From Isoetes taiwanensis (taxonomy: Eukaryota; Streptophyta; Lycopodiopsida; Isoetales; Isoetaceae), in NCBI GenBank assembly GCA_021234155.1, contig JAJEKV010000693.1, positions 1 to 64,000 on the forward strand: 64,000 bases of DNA, read 5' to 3'. The translations under genes were made by a program, and so were the position numbers. Numbering within the stretch: position 1 is the stretch's first letter; the number at the start of each line of letters is the position of its first letter. The notes beneath the pieces are model-generated. The model saw only the letters and a program-made list of their open reading frames with translations, had not been told where the DNA came from and ran no database searches. Positions 25,200 through 37,724 of the stretch are shown in pieces.

Positions 25200-25860
25200 A
25201 AAGATCTCTAGCCTCTTTTAACTTTTCTTGCCATTCTTTTTTTCTTGTTCTCTAATTGAGCTGGAGTCAAGTCAAAAATCCAGCCAAATCTTAGCACCTT
25301 TGAGCATCGCTGTACACATAACCCTCTTGCTTCTTTGCTCCTAAACTTAACAAGGATGGTTGCTGTTATTGAAGCCTTGTTTTCCCAATCGTCTTCCAGA
25401 GACAACCGAGGCTCATGTAAATGCATGGTATCCGAGAAGAAGTGGTTAAGAACATCATGAATGCTATTTTTCTGTCTCCGTGAATACCAGAAATTTTCAG
25501 ATTGCGTGGCTCGATTCTTGCTCTAACCGCCTCGTATGGTCTCTTCTTGATGTATTCTCATTTGTTGTTCTCGTGGTTTCAGCCACTAAAGAAGCCAGTT
25601 TGCTTTTCAGAGTTGCAATCTGCTTTCCCATAATTGACCACAGTTGGATTGATAGCAGCATTGATTTGAGTTCGGAATCTTTAAATTGGTGTTTTGAGCA
25701 CCAATTCATCTAGTACGTAGAGCGGAGCCCAAAACATCTTTTCGAGCGTGAGAGATTTCTTCTCTCATCTCTTGTACAGCACAGCAGGGAGATCATTCTC
25801 TGAATCGCCATCTCCCCTTGAAGGGGATCCGCCTCTTCTTGCCCATAGGAAACCCTCTCG
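25200..25860 (-). pseudogene. LINE ORF1-like region with coiled coil
   Basis: The minus frame near 25700-25500 is heptad-like (KQIATLKSKLASLVAETTR), and the frame 25426-25208 contains FDLTPAQLENKKKRMARK, resembling the C-terminal 'DLTP.Q...R' block of LINE ORF1 RNA-binding proteins. The two parts are in different frames, so the ORF is broken. Assignment rests on motif style and position. Confidence 0.5.
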
Positions 25861-25869
25861 CATCGTAAA

Positions 25870-26990
25870 CAAAACCGAACGGAAAAAATGGTAAATTCAG
25901 ATATCTAATCAAACGCAAACCTGGTCATGCTGATACACCGCTGAAAAGGTCCTCAGAATGAGCTTTCCAACCAGTCCAAGAACGTGACAATGGACTCATT
26001 ATGTGAAAGTTATGGCCCGTCAAGTTTTTGCCATAAAACCCTAGCGTCGGATTCCAAGCTATACTACCAAGCCGCTTAACGTGACATACTATTCTTACCA
26101 TATAACAAAAAAGTGAAAGAAAGAAAACAAATCAGTTTAAGGCGACGGCAAACGCTATACTCACTTAAGACTTTTGGATTTTGGTCTCCAAATCATCAAC
26201 TAAAATTTAAACTTAGCTACAAGATAATACATCGCGGATGTATTGGGATTTTATAATACTATGTGATGCAAAACAATGGTTTGTCATTCAAGAAGTTTGT
26301 TCAACAGCCTCCCAATGTTTTAAGGTCCATTGGGATGTTTAGCAAAATGGTTTGTGGAATAACAAATTTTTGTCTTCTAAAACAAATGATATAAAAGTTT
26401 TGAGGGGACAAGATTTCAAAAAAGCATCTAATTTTTCATACAATTTGCCCCATATAGTAAATCTTTGAATTTCATTCTTGCCTTGACTTCGATGACCACA
26501 ATAACATCGGATAGGCTTTTCATTTCATTCATCTCAAGTAGCTTTTTACAATGATAGGGTGGGTAGCCCACACTCCGCTACCCAAAAAATGAAAAACATA
26601 TAGGAATATCCAAATATAACACTGACCCCAAATAAAATTGTGTGCTATAGATCTTGGTTAGTACCCTCACGAGTTTATCGGATTAAAGAACTCCTACTGG
26701 TTTCGAAAAACCCTAGCGATATAAAATTCCCGCAAGGGGCTTCGACAACGCAGGCTGCTAAACGCTCCTAAAACCGCCATACGTAGAATACCAAGCTTCC
26801 GCATCACCGGACCTCGCAGACATCACCAATGTAGTTCAACAGGAAACCGAAAAGCTTAGGGCTGGTCACGCCGCGCTAATGACAAAATAACATTTACACC
26901 TCGAAAAGCGAGGGTCAGTCACGCTGCGTCACGCCGATAATTATAATAAATATGAACATATAAATAACAATTTTAAGGGAAGGGTGGAGC
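25870..26990. other. Anonymous intergenic sequence
   Basis: No gene was recognised. A short inexact repeat of 'ctggtcacgccgcg / cagtcacgctgcg' occurs near 26866 and 26914. Confidence 0.45.
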
Positions 26991-26995
26991 CTAAG

Positions 26996-27490
26996 CGGAT
27001 ACCGCCGAGATGAGAAAGCTACCAATGAAACATCGATGAAGAATCAATAAGTAGCGATCCCCAACCCGATGAACGGCAGTTTGTAAATGATGCGATGCAT
27101 GCATGCGACGATGGTCAGATATTCGCCCTCGCAGAATGGCGAATTGCCACGCCAATCGTGATGGTATTCTTGCATCATGACTGCATGAATTACACAATTA
27201 TCCCGGATACCGTAGAACTTCAAATACTAGATCCGGGAGGAGAAAAGGTTGAAGATTGTCCGGGCTGGACAAAAAGGGCAAAGATAAGAGGTTAAAAGGA
27301 TAGGAATGGCCAAGAGGTGCTGCGCTCATGCAAGAAGGTGCTTCCTCCGCATGCTGAGATCAAGAAACGTTGATACCGAGAGATGAGAAGCGCCAATGAA
27401 ACATCGATGAAGAACTCTGCAATAAGTAGCGATCCCCCAACCTGATGAACGGGCCTAAGCGACGCAGATGCGATGCATTACATGCGACGC
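26996..27490. repeat. Diverged direct repeat, two copies
   Basis: The segments at about 26996-27115 and 27370-27490 share 'gagatgagaa', 'ccaatgaaacatcgatgaag', 'aataagtagcgatccccaac' and 'gatgcgatgcat', in the same order and orientation, about 370 bases apart. Both end in ATGCATGC-rich runs. Function unknown. Confidence 0.75.
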
Positions 27491-30367
27491 ATGCAATGCA
27501 TGCATGCTCGTCGTGCGAAAAGAATGGTGATTCTACGAACAGCGAATGCATTAAGCTTTCTCTCTCTAAAATGGATTTTTTTGTTTTGTGTTTTTCCCCA
27601 ATACTAAGTCTTCTTAAAATGTCTGTTTTCCACGAGCAATTTTATAAATCTTTGGACAAGGTAATAAAAGGGCCCTTTTTAGGGGATTTTAGAATTTTAT
27701 AAATTTTCCAAAGGGAATCTTTCAAACATACTTCTTAAATAGAATGGTTCATTTTTAAAAACCTTGTTAATCTAAAATTAACGAATATCGGGGAGGTGGT
27801 TGAGTTCCCCTCGAGGGGAGAGATCTCGTTTCTTTCTTTTCCATCTTTTTTTCTTGGGTTTCTTGTGATCCAATGACTAATGACGAAGATGAGGCGAAAT
27901 TCACGATGTACAACGTAAAGAGCAAGCAAGATGAGGCAACAATTGTCAAAATGAAAATTTAGATTGGAGCATTGAGCACTCAAAAAGCAATTGCAACATG
28001 CAGCCTCATAATCATGAAAACGTTTTGGATTTGGCCGGGTTGCGATGTCCTGAGACCCGAGGAAAGTGGAAAGTATGGCACCTAGTGGAGAACAACAAAG
28101 TTATGCGAGGGTTGCAAAAGGTGTCGATAAGGAAAAGAGATTGTTCACAGTGAAATTGCTCAGAGCATCAAAACCATACGACAGCACGTGATGGGGAGTC
28201 CAATGACAGTACTTAGCAAAAGAGCAAAGATTAGTCCTGTAGCACTTGGGGTGAGAACATGGAAGCAAAAGATTAGCACGCCAAGGCTTTAGGAATTCAT
28301 CCAAGGAATTGTTCCGGTAGCTAAGAAGAATGGTGTTGCAATTAGGCAATAAAACGCATTGTGGGCTCTTGGGGAAGGGAAGAGAAAGGATTCTAACCAA
28401 GAAGTGATGAAAAAAGTTGTGGATTATTGGACAAACTACGAGTTTCGCTTCTTCAAGGGACATTAGATCGGTAGAGGAAAACATCCTAAGCATCCAACAC
28501 ATTGCCTTGATGTGAGGCGTATACTATCGTAGATCAGTTTTTTTACTAAGTCTTTTGCGTTTACTAATACTAATATTTTTTTATAAGTTTTAAAGTATTG
28601 ATTCTAATATGATGCAATGGAATTAATCACTTGCGTTCTTCTTGTGGTAGCAAGTCTTAGTGCTATTGATGGTTGATAATGGATCATTTCTTGATATAGT
28701 GCCAAGGTTTCTCACCTTTATAATGGATTTATTATACGTTTAGTAATTGTGTTGATGTTAGTGCTACTGTTAGTGATTTTGTAAACGATGCTCTTATTAC
28801 TATTTTCGTTAATGTTGTTCCACATTTAGTAATTTTGTCAATGTTAGCACTAAACTTGTCTTTAGTTAGTGAAGCTAACTACCTACCACTATAACATTAG
28901 CAATGCTTTCATCTCCAATGTCCTAATCGGGTTAGTGGTTTGGTTTGCTAAGGGTTATGCTGTAATGCTAATGGAATCGCGAATTAGTTCCTAAGTTGCT
29001 ATCATTAGCAGTTGCTTTTCTAGTGGCATTAGCATTAGCATTTACTAAATAGTTTTCTATTCTTATTAGAATGAGAATTCTTCACTAGTTTCAAGCAAGA
29101 CAATCCAGGATGTTCTAAATTAAACGAGAGAGCCTTGAGAAATTAAAGCCTTACTTTGTTGTAAAGCTATCTGAATTCAATACCTGTGCAATATAATTTA
29201 ATATGCATCTTTTTTTATGATGCAATGTGTGAGACAATTGTTTGGGTAGTTGTGTGATTATATCAACATCACGGATCATTCATTGCTATTAAGGTATTAC
29301 TCAGTGAATATATCATGGACAACTATTAGCTGTCTACATTTGTAAGACTAACAACAAACAAATGGCTGGACAATACTCTATATATGTTTGTTAGACCTAA
29401 CTCCACGATTGGCATCATGATATGCAATCGCGGACTTTTCAATAAATGCACAAATTGAACAAACTATATCATTTATCAATACTATATAATCAAGCGTTGT
29501 TTGACAAACATGAGAGCAAACAACATCATGTATGCTTTAGCACAAGGAGTAAATTGAGTGCATTTTTCAAAAAAAAAAATGTGGATTATGTAATCAATCA
29601 TCTTCTATTTATATCATGACCTTGCCAGGCGGGGTTACCTTTTGGAATATTTGTTTGACAACATTAAAGCAAAGAGTCCATATAGCTAAATTCTATGAAA
29701 TGACTATCATCAAGTTGGTTTCCCAACCACGATCCTGATATCAAAGCGACCTGGTCTTGCCATTTGCATCTCAAAGAACCTCATACAACTAATATTCACA
29801 ACTATTTACTAACATTTTCCAAGTGACTTACAAAGAGACATCTCTTTCCTTCTCAACATTGGGCATCCCTTTTCCTTCGGTTTTGGAGATAAACGTGATG
29901 TTCAAAGTGGCACATGCTTTTATAACCTTCAAATTTCATGTTTCACATTTCATGTTTCATGCTAAGGTATTTTAAATACCTTTATGTTGATACAATGTTT
30001 AAGCGTTTATTGTTATTATTGGCCCAAGGTCTTAAGCTTAAAACTTCCAATGTTGCCCAAAAGGCTCTAAAGGGAATGCATATGCCCAAAAGGCTCCATG
30101 TGCTTGAAATGTTAGAAATTTAATCAAAAAAAGGCCTCCGAAAAAGCCCAAAGCATGACAAGCTCTAAACCAATACCTTAAACTATATGCACTCCAATAC
30201 ATCACCACACTATGCCTTTTTGTTATTCCTATCCATGGCTAATGCCTAAACCCCTAAACCTCTATACTATACTCCAATACATCTACAAAATCCGATTGCA
30301 CATTCCATTCCACCTACAAACTACACGCCTGACTAATGCCCGACATGTAGAGACACGTTTCTTAAGT
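27491..30367. other. Anonymous AT-rich sequence
   Basis: No gene was recognised. The 133-codon minus frame at 28101-28502 is Cys/Leu/Ser/Phe-rich without known motifs and without clear splice partners. The stretch 28640-29050 is rich in irregular 'ttagtg/attagca' words, perhaps an eroded minisatellite. Confidence 0.45.
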
Positions 30368-30742
30368 TAATTTTCTATAATTATATTAGAGTTCAATGTT
30401 AGGTCTTTCATTTCAAAAGAAACCAACCAACTACATGTATAAGACAAGTGCAAGAGTCAACTTTCTATATGTGCAAGTTAATTTTATAAGATTCGAATTA
30501 AAATGATACACGATAGATCTTCCATTTCAAATTTCCGAAAAATGTAAAAAATAATGCTTTTCTTAATACATAGTATAGTTACTATAAGATGGAAAGTCTA
30601 TGTGTAGCCGAATAACTATTATGTTGAGTATGATAATGTATTGAGCCTATGCCCAAGGTTTACACCTGGATATGGGATATTGATAAACAATTGATAAGTT
30701 ATTTTCATAGAAATTGACAAGCCACCTAACTAAAAGAAACAA
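30368..30742 (-). repeat. Dispersed repeat, copy 2
   Basis: Reverse-complement partner of 14063-14460. Similarity stops sharply at both ends: near 30742 ('ctaactaaaagaaac', then unrelated sequence) and near 30368. Confidence 0.75.
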
Positions 30743-30839
30743 GGTGTCACGCCGCGGTTGCCCTCCATGGCCGAGGAAGGGTATTTTGCACAATCATACC
30801 TATACCATGTCAAAGCACGGGCTTGAGTCTGCCTAGATG

Positions 30840-31740
30840 TGGTCGGTGTCGGCGTTTATATGTGCTTTGACTTGTTGGACATGGCGAAACGCCACTTGCA
30901 AACCTACCAATGATGTTGTTTTGTCCGCAGGCATCATCGTTGAAATCTCCCATAAAGAACAGTCTGGCGGTTTTAATTTACGGCGTTGGCTCACGGGTGT
31001 ATTAGTTGATGTTGCACTCTTAACCATCACTTCGATATTGCTCAGAATTGCGCATGTTTCCATCATTGATGCTGTATATGTTTGTCATGGTGCTTGCGAT
31101 GGTTCCCGTGGTGCGGTCGTAATGTGGTGAGGGGATGCAAAGCTCATATAACTTTCGTTAGTGGTAGAAGACTCGAGGCATTTTGTGCCGTCGTAGATTT
31201 ATGGTTGTTAGATGTATTGCTAATGGCGGGCACTTGTACCCTGGTTGTCTTGAAGATGGATGGGTCATCAATCTCGTCTTTGAAACCCGAGAGGATGTCG
31301 GCGGCGTCAATTTGTGAATGCTAATATGTGGTCAATGTACTTTGTTGCGGAGTCAAAGGTGTTGGCGTTGATGCGATGAGTGTCAAATGATTGTTTGTCG
31401 TGAGGTTGGGCATATAGTCATCGTCCACGGCATCTCTCTTTACATTCTCCTAAATGTCATTTGCTTTCTGGCATCGGCCGGTGAAGTTCGGTTGAGTCAG
31501 TGGTTTTTAGGAACATGATCCGCCATTGTCTTCTTCAAGCGGGACAGCCATGTAAACCATTAAAGGTGCATGTGCATGCCTCCTCGAGTTGAAGCATAGA
31601 TGTTCGTATGCAGCCACAATGACTGCGGTACCCGTCATATCTGCGGCGAGGGTTGGATAGGAAGAGCGGCATCTCATGATCTTGTGCCTCGAGGCTATAG
31701 CGAACACATTCTTGGGGCTCTGTGACGTATTGCAAAGACA
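30840..31740 (-). pseudogene. Possible endonuclease-like (EEP) or transposon relic
   Basis: One minus frame near 30985-30900 reads FFMGDFNDDACGQNNIIGRF, which looks like the GDFN block of an endonuclease/exonuclease/phosphatase fold. Upstream on the same strand (31741-31535), a 68-codon frame is Arg/Cys-rich and unrecognised. Another segment near 31350 reads SATKYIDHILAF. Order and spacing do not match a standard LINE ORF2. Frames are interrupted. The assignment is tentative. Confidence 0.25.
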
Positions 31741-31744
31741 CATC

Positions 31745-32255
31745 TTTTTAATAATGTTTATGGAAAAAGGGGAGAATAGAAGATTAAAGAGGGCTTTCGG
31801 CCGTGGAGTCGATTCAATCTAGAGCCCACCGGAAGATTACAAATCCTTGATAGAAAGATGGGCGAGATCATCCTTCAAGCGGTTTACGCATCAAAAATAC
31901 CCAGGAATCGAGGTTTTCTTAGATTTGTTGATGATTTATCCATTTTGATCCAGAGAGGGAAAATGCATGCACGCAAAGAACTCTACTATGTAAATTAGGG
32001 CTAGGGCTGCTGAGCGGAAAGGCTGTAGCTCATGCTTATGATCTTGGCGTAAAAATCGAAGTCTAATGTTGTTTCTTTTTGGATCTCGGATTAGGTAAAA
32101 TATAGCACAGCAGGCCCATTTCTTTGTAAAGAAAGACTACAAAAACAAGGGAATAAAAAAAAAGAATAAAGGGATAAAACCAGCTGCAATGCACATAAGC
32201 GAGGAGAACAAAAATGCGGTGTAAAATGGATAGAATTTCACGTAATTTAAACCTC
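31745..32255. other. Anonymous sequence
   Basis: Nothing recognised. A short A-rich run is present near 32145-32165. Confidence 0.4.
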
Positions 32256-32259
32256 GGTT

Positions 32260-33065
32260 TATTACGTAATTATTAAAATGCTCCTATGAGTTTCAAAATC
32301 ACCAAAAATGCTCTGGCGCCAAATAAATACGGTATAAGATAAACATGCAAACAAATTACCAATTTGCCTACCGCAAATTTAAATCTTAGAAATACCCTAC
32401 ACCAAACTTGAAAATTACCAAAATGCGGTACATACCAATTTTGATCAATCTACACCAAATTTATTACCAAAAATGCCCCATACCCCAAAATTAATTACAA
32501 AATGCCTTTACATACTTATCCTACTACACTAAAATGCCTCAAGAATAGAAGTTTGAATTCAACATAGAGACTAGGAAGTCACAATCATCACTAAATTAGG
32601 CCCTACAACTACATGCATTGTGTCCCTTAAATTCGCTTCCCAATTTGTTCCTTTTCTCTATATCTTCTTCTCTCATGCATATGTGTTTTAGGTTTTTGCA
32701 TCCGGGAGGTGCGCATATGGCTAGTGGTGACATGCCTCAATAGCATCATCATGCACTAAAACCACAAAATCTTGGCTCCTTGCAAGTGTCACAACAAGGC
32801 GTGCAGGGGTATTTTGATAAATAAGTTTGGTGTATAGAAAATTTTAGTAATTGCTTTAGTGTAGATTGATCAAAAATGGTATCTAATGGCATTTTAGTAA
32901 TGAAGTTTAGTGTGTTAAAGGGATATTTTATAATTAAGTTTGGTGTATAGGGGCAAATGGTAATTTATTTGTATATTTGTTTGACTCAAGGGCATTTGGT
33001 CATTTTGAAAGTCGCGGGGACATTTTAGTAATTACGAAAACTTATAGGGGGCATTTTGGTAGTTT
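32260..33065. mobile_element. Foldback/MITE-like long inverted repeat
   Basis: The left arm (about 32260-32520) and right arm (about 32800-33065) are reverse complements with moderate divergence. Paired words include 'tgatcaatctacac' with 'gtgtagattgatca', 'acaccaaactt' with 'aagtttggtgt', 'cgtaattattaaaatg' with 'cattttagtaattacg', and 'aaattaccaatttgcc' with 'ggcaaatggtaattt'. The spacer is about 280 bases with no ORF. Long arms and no transposase fit a foldback element or large MITE. A transcript would form a long hairpin. No target-site duplication was identified. Confidence 0.75.
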
Positions 33066-33443
33066 TCACTAATAAATGCTTCATCAGCTGAGCATTACGA
33101 GCGTTTCAACTTCTGGGCATTAGAACATGTCTCCTTTTACGGTAGAAGTTTGCAAATTTTAGAGATCATGCATTTGAAGGTGTGAAGTCAAATCTTATGC
33201 ATTAAATATTAGGGAAAAATTGTATGGACAAACAATTATTGATGTGTCCTTGAAAATAATTACGGAACATGTAATGAAAACATCTATTATGTCTATACTA
33301 ATTTGAATATAAAAATATCATGTTAATTATAAAATATCATGAACTCTAGATTTGCAAGAAAAAGTATGGTACATTTCATACAAATTCATATGAAAACCTC
33401 CCTATTTTCCTATGCCATTTGAAAATAGGAAGGGGTTCCACAT

Positions 33444-33445
<2 letters not shown>

Positions 33446-33532
<87 letters not shown>
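33446..33532. repeat. (CT)n microsatellite
   Basis: Uninterrupted CT dinucleotides, about 43 units. The Leu/Ser frame through it is an artefact. Confidence 0.97.
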
Positions 33533-33535
<3 letters not shown>

Positions 33536-34002
33536 TCCTCTACCTAGCGTTCACCTTATTGATTCAAACCATGACACATTTGAGTGACATGAGGAGGATG
33601 CTTCTACAAATTCATCTCTATATGATTTTGCTTAGGACACAGCTTTCAATGTCTTTAGAATTCCTATAAAGTGAGACTACCACCTAGTGCTTGGGCATGA
33701 GATTAAAACCTTGCAGCTATTACTTGTTTCAAGTCACTTGCGGCATTCATGATATTAAGAAGCTTTGTTATATCAAACTTAAGCCTACAAATACACATGA
33801 ACGAATAAAATTGTTTTATGGTGGTAGAACAACTTTCAAAATTTACCATGCAAGGTTCATGACAATGGCATCAAAAGGGCATATGCACTTACATTTGCAC
33901 CGAGGGGCGTTTATTTGATACAATGTAATAGCAACGACTTAACACTTTAAAGCCCATAAATCGGTTTTAAGTTTGGCCAGATGAGTTGAATTGAAACTTG
34001 AC

Positions 34003-34046
34003 CTTGACATCATACACTTTGCATCTTGACATCATACACTTTGCAT
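34003..34046. repeat. Tandem duplication, 2 x 22 bp
   Basis: Two identical adjacent copies of a 22-bp unit beginning CTTGACATCATACACTTTGC. Confidence 0.9.
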
Positions 34047-34049
34047 CAC

Positions 34050-36140
34050 CCCGTGCAATGATAGAAGGAAGAGCGAAGGAAGGAAGTATATTTTAACGTC
34101 CGTGGAGGCCAAACTTGACCTATGAGGCGGTGCATCGGTTACACAAAGCAAATAAAACCACACCAAAAGACAAATGCTACTATAGAAGAGACAAATTCTC
34201 TACAAAAGCCAAATCAATTCCATGCTTGGCGAGGGTCCACAAAGAGTACCTGCAAACATAATTATCTCACGAAGAAACATAGATTCATTGCATCCATTCT
34301 CTTAGGTGTTCATAATAGCCTCCAAAAGACAAGTAGATGGATCCGAGCCTAAAGGACAGGCTATGTCAATGTTGCCAAGCTGAAGTCCTATAAACTAAAT
34401 TATCTTTTGTAAAATAGAAACATGGCATGAGCTTCACAAATCAGCAAACAAATTTTGTGTCCAAACTTCATCATCATTATTTTGAACTCTACATGTGATG
34501 CTCCGTCTTGAATCCTTTGCCAAAATAAATTTGCTTGGTGCGGTTATTATTGCCATTGTAGAGCAAGGTACTAGATCCAAAGGTAATAAACTATTGTCCA
34601 AGAGAGAGATAAGACTAGAGTCCCATGTGAGAAGAAGAAGAGGAAGCTCGTACATGAGGTAGAGACCATGTGAGAGATAATATCACGAGGAGATAAAATG
34701 AGAGGGAGGAGAGATAATGGGAGTATCACGAGAGTCCACTTAATGAACTCGCGCATTTAGAAAGAAATTAAGCCTGGCTGGCATTAAGGCGTTTCTATCA
34801 ATTAATGGGCGTTAAGCCTAGCATTGAAAAAATTATAGTGTAATCGTTTTTTGGAGGCGGAAATTTAGACCTTAATTCCGGCCTGCTGTTCTAGGTGAAG
34901 CGGGCTCAGAATGAGATCCCAATTCCTTCCCTCCTAGCCCGATCATTAAAGCGCCCAATTCTCAATCCGGTAATCATTTCTTGAATTACTTTACTTCAAT
35001 TCGTTCATTGCTTTGGTGATAGGCATTGTGTTAGCATCTAATAGATTGAAATATCGGACACAAATTGTCTCAAGAACATGACAAAGGCAACGGATCCTCC
35101 ATGCGAATGCTAAAGTGCTTACGTTCCCGAGGAGCGAGAAATTAGTTCCTAGAAGAACTAAAAAAGGATGATTGGATGGGTTCCCAATCTGTGGCCCATT
35201 GAGATTAATTTGAACCTGCACTTGTTTCCAATGGCATTGCAAGGGGAAAGAAGAGGATCAGCGGCAGAAAGATGGATTAAGTGAGGTTCAATCTGAACCC
35301 TCCCCAATGAATTAGCCTTAGTTGGTAACACGATGGCAGTGCATTTGCTATAAACCCCAAGAAAAGGAAAACTCCGGTTGATTGGTGGGACAATGCAATC
35401 TCCACCATGCTTGCTTTGATGAAGGAGTACAAGGTTAGTATTAATCTTTCTTAGGGCAATGGAGAGATTATGTTGAAATTACAACCCACGGTTCATGGGC
35501 TTGAAGATTTGAAACTGTTAAAGGAACAAGTGGGATAAATTGCAAAGATCAAATTGAGGATGAAAAAGAGGCATCAGAGGCCGGATCAGAACCATCTACC
35601 TAGCCTTGGTTTGAAGCTATGGAAGATCCCGGAAACATGGAGTTATTAATGAGAGAGACATTCGGTGCGGATGATGGGGAATTTGGGGCAGGCATTCAGG
35701 GGATGCTAATATGTTTCCAAATACCTACATGTGCGATGCATTCTATGAGACAATTGGAACAAATGCTTCATTTGTGGAAGAAGAATTTAAAGCGTTAGGA
35801 TGATAACCTGTGTCCACAATTACCAAATGAAGCAAATGGCAACAAAAGACAATTCAAGTGCACAAAGCAAAAAAAGTGCTTTCAATCAACCCGGACACAA
35901 GTCCCAGTGGGAAGTGCTTTCAATCTAAAAGAGATCACCGGTTCATATTGATGAAGAAATTGCAGCAGGGATATCAAACATGGCGGGGGTTTGGTGAAAA
36001 TGTAAGAAATTAGATTTCATGAAAAGGAATGTTAAAAAACAGATCCGGTGGGTTCATATTGCAATACTTTGAAAATTGCCCAACCCGCCCACAATGACGA
36101 AAGCATTTGTCAAACGACCAAAGATACCTTCCTGAATGAC
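34050..36140. other. Anonymous intergenic sequence
   Basis: No gene was recognised. The stretch 35.3-35.8 kb has somewhat coding-like composition on the plus strand but contains stops in all frames and no known motif. Confidence 0.4.
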
Positions 36141-36145
36141 AAAGC

Positions 36146-36232
36146 AAGAGAGGAGAGAGAGAGGAGAGAGAGAGGAGAGAGAGAGAGAGAGAGAGAGTAG
36201 AGAGAAGAGAGAGGGAGGAGAGAGAGGCAGAG

Positions 36233-36279
<47 letters not shown>
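36146..36279. repeat. (GA)n-rich microsatellite
   Basis: About 130 bases of GA and GGAGA units with small interruptions. Long Ser/Leu minus-strand frames across it (up to 123 codons) are artefacts. Confidence 0.95.
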
Positions 36280-36280
<1 letters not shown>

Positions 36281-37600
36281 CAAACACATGTATGGCAAGC
36301 TGATCCCACTTAGTTACATGAGTATCATATGGAAACAAAAGACATGCTTTTAGTATTTCAAGGGCCTTTTCAACTTTATACAATAATTCTCGCAAGCATT
36401 TTGCCCCAAAGAAAACAAATAACATTTATATTTGCTATTGATTGCTTTTTCTTTGTGTGGAGAAATATCACTTTGCCAATGCAAGGAATATACAAAAGAT
36501 GAATGCACTTAATACATGTAAATGCAACCATAACTGCTTTGTTCCTTTGTGCTTACCACGGTCATAATATAGTGCGATTCTTGTGTATATGAAATGCAAA
36601 TGGAGTTCCATATTTTCACTTTAGTTCCTCAAACACGAGGTATCATCTTGTTCTTCCTCGGTATCATCTTATTCTTCATGCACATAGAACCAATTTAGAT
36701 AGGCTATTTGGCTCCCATTTCTACTTGCTCCATGTACGTCCTTACCCTTGCTCTAAATCTTTTCTTTACAAAACCCTTGCTTGCTTAAAGGAATGATGCA
36801 TGTGGTCCTTTTGTGGTTGGGTAGATCCTCTTAACATCTATAAAGAGTTGAGATTGTTTCATTGTATTCAGGTGGGCTTTTTCGCATTTCGAGAACGCCA
36901 TATTACATTATCTCGGCCCAGAACTCGGGAACCTGAGAATATCGAGAAGGTAGCTATCTGAGACCTCTTGCCCTTTTTAGGAAACAATTACATAGCTATG
37001 CATGCCACTTGGCGTGAGGAAAGGAGCTGACCCTTACCGGACATCGGCTTCCGCGAGGATCAAGAAATCAATGGGAAGCGACATTTCTTCACCCTCTCAA
37101 CCCTAGAACAATGCAGAAAGAGATAAGCGTAAGAGCGAAAAAATTTCTAGATAAAAATTCTTCGAGAAATAAAAAAAGCAGTAGCATTAAATTGTAAATC
37201 CACCAAAAATCGAGCTTGATTCTATTTCAATTGAAACCCTTCCGTGCTTCAATAAAAAAAGCCTTAGAGCTTTCATGGAGGCCCGGAGGTTTTCCAGGTT
37301 TTAACGGCAGCGATAATTTAAACTAGCAATAGAAGCGGCGATAATTTGGTAACGAATTACGCAAAATATCCATCGGGGAGACCTCCTATTTTTATCCTAT
37401 CCTCTCCTACCTTATCCTATCTTATTCACAATCTAAACTATTAATTTTTGGCTAGGTAGATCTTTCATCGATGAGATAAAATCAGCCGGAGAAGAAACGG
37501 TATTTGCTCAAAACGCGGCACAAGAAGAAACCTAAAAAATTAACATTCGCAGTTTGAACATGGCGTGGCACTATTTGACGGGCGGGCAGAATTCAACCTA
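36280..37600. other. Intergenic sequence downstream of the RRP6-like gene
   Basis: No coding feature was recognised. A small tandem of 'ggtatcatctt(g/a)ttcttc' occurs near 36638-36680. Confidence 0.45.
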
Positions 37601-37608
37601 AACTATTT

Positions 37609-37614
37609 TTTATT
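37609..37614 (-). terminator. Candidate polyadenylation signal of the RRP6-like gene
   Basis: AATAAA on the minus strand about 110 bases beyond the stop codon at 37725. Plant poly(A) signals are loose, so this is only the best match to the consensus. Confidence 0.35.
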
Positions 37615-37724
37615 CTTTCTTAATTTCAATTCTCTCTAGGTCTTTGTGCTGCCAGGAAAATCATAAAACAATAATAAAATACAAAATTCTGCTCTTGCTT
37701 GGTGCTAAAGAATTTCCTTTTACA

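Larger units (their letters stand above)
21922..25860 (-). mobile_element. Degenerate LINE (non-LTR retrotransposon), minus strand
   Basis: The minus strand carries, in 5' to 3' order, a coiled-coil ORF1-like region, an endonuclease-like region, a reverse transcriptase core, a Cys/His knuckle near 22.2 kb (SHRV..., then a pattern like C-x-C...H...C) and a terminal (TAAA)n tail. That order and the simple-repeat tail are typical of plant LINEs that end in short A-rich microsatellites. Many frameshifts and stops are present, so the copy is inactive. The 5' limit is uncertain. No target-site duplication was identified. Confidence 0.8.

Noticed and set aside
28101-28502. 133-codon minus-strand ORF
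   Set aside because: No recognisable motif, no flanking splice partners, and composition as expected for AT-rich noncoding DNA.
36010-36425. Leu/Ser-rich ORFs of up to 123 codons
   Set aside because: They run through the (GA)n tract and lack non-repeat coding sequence.
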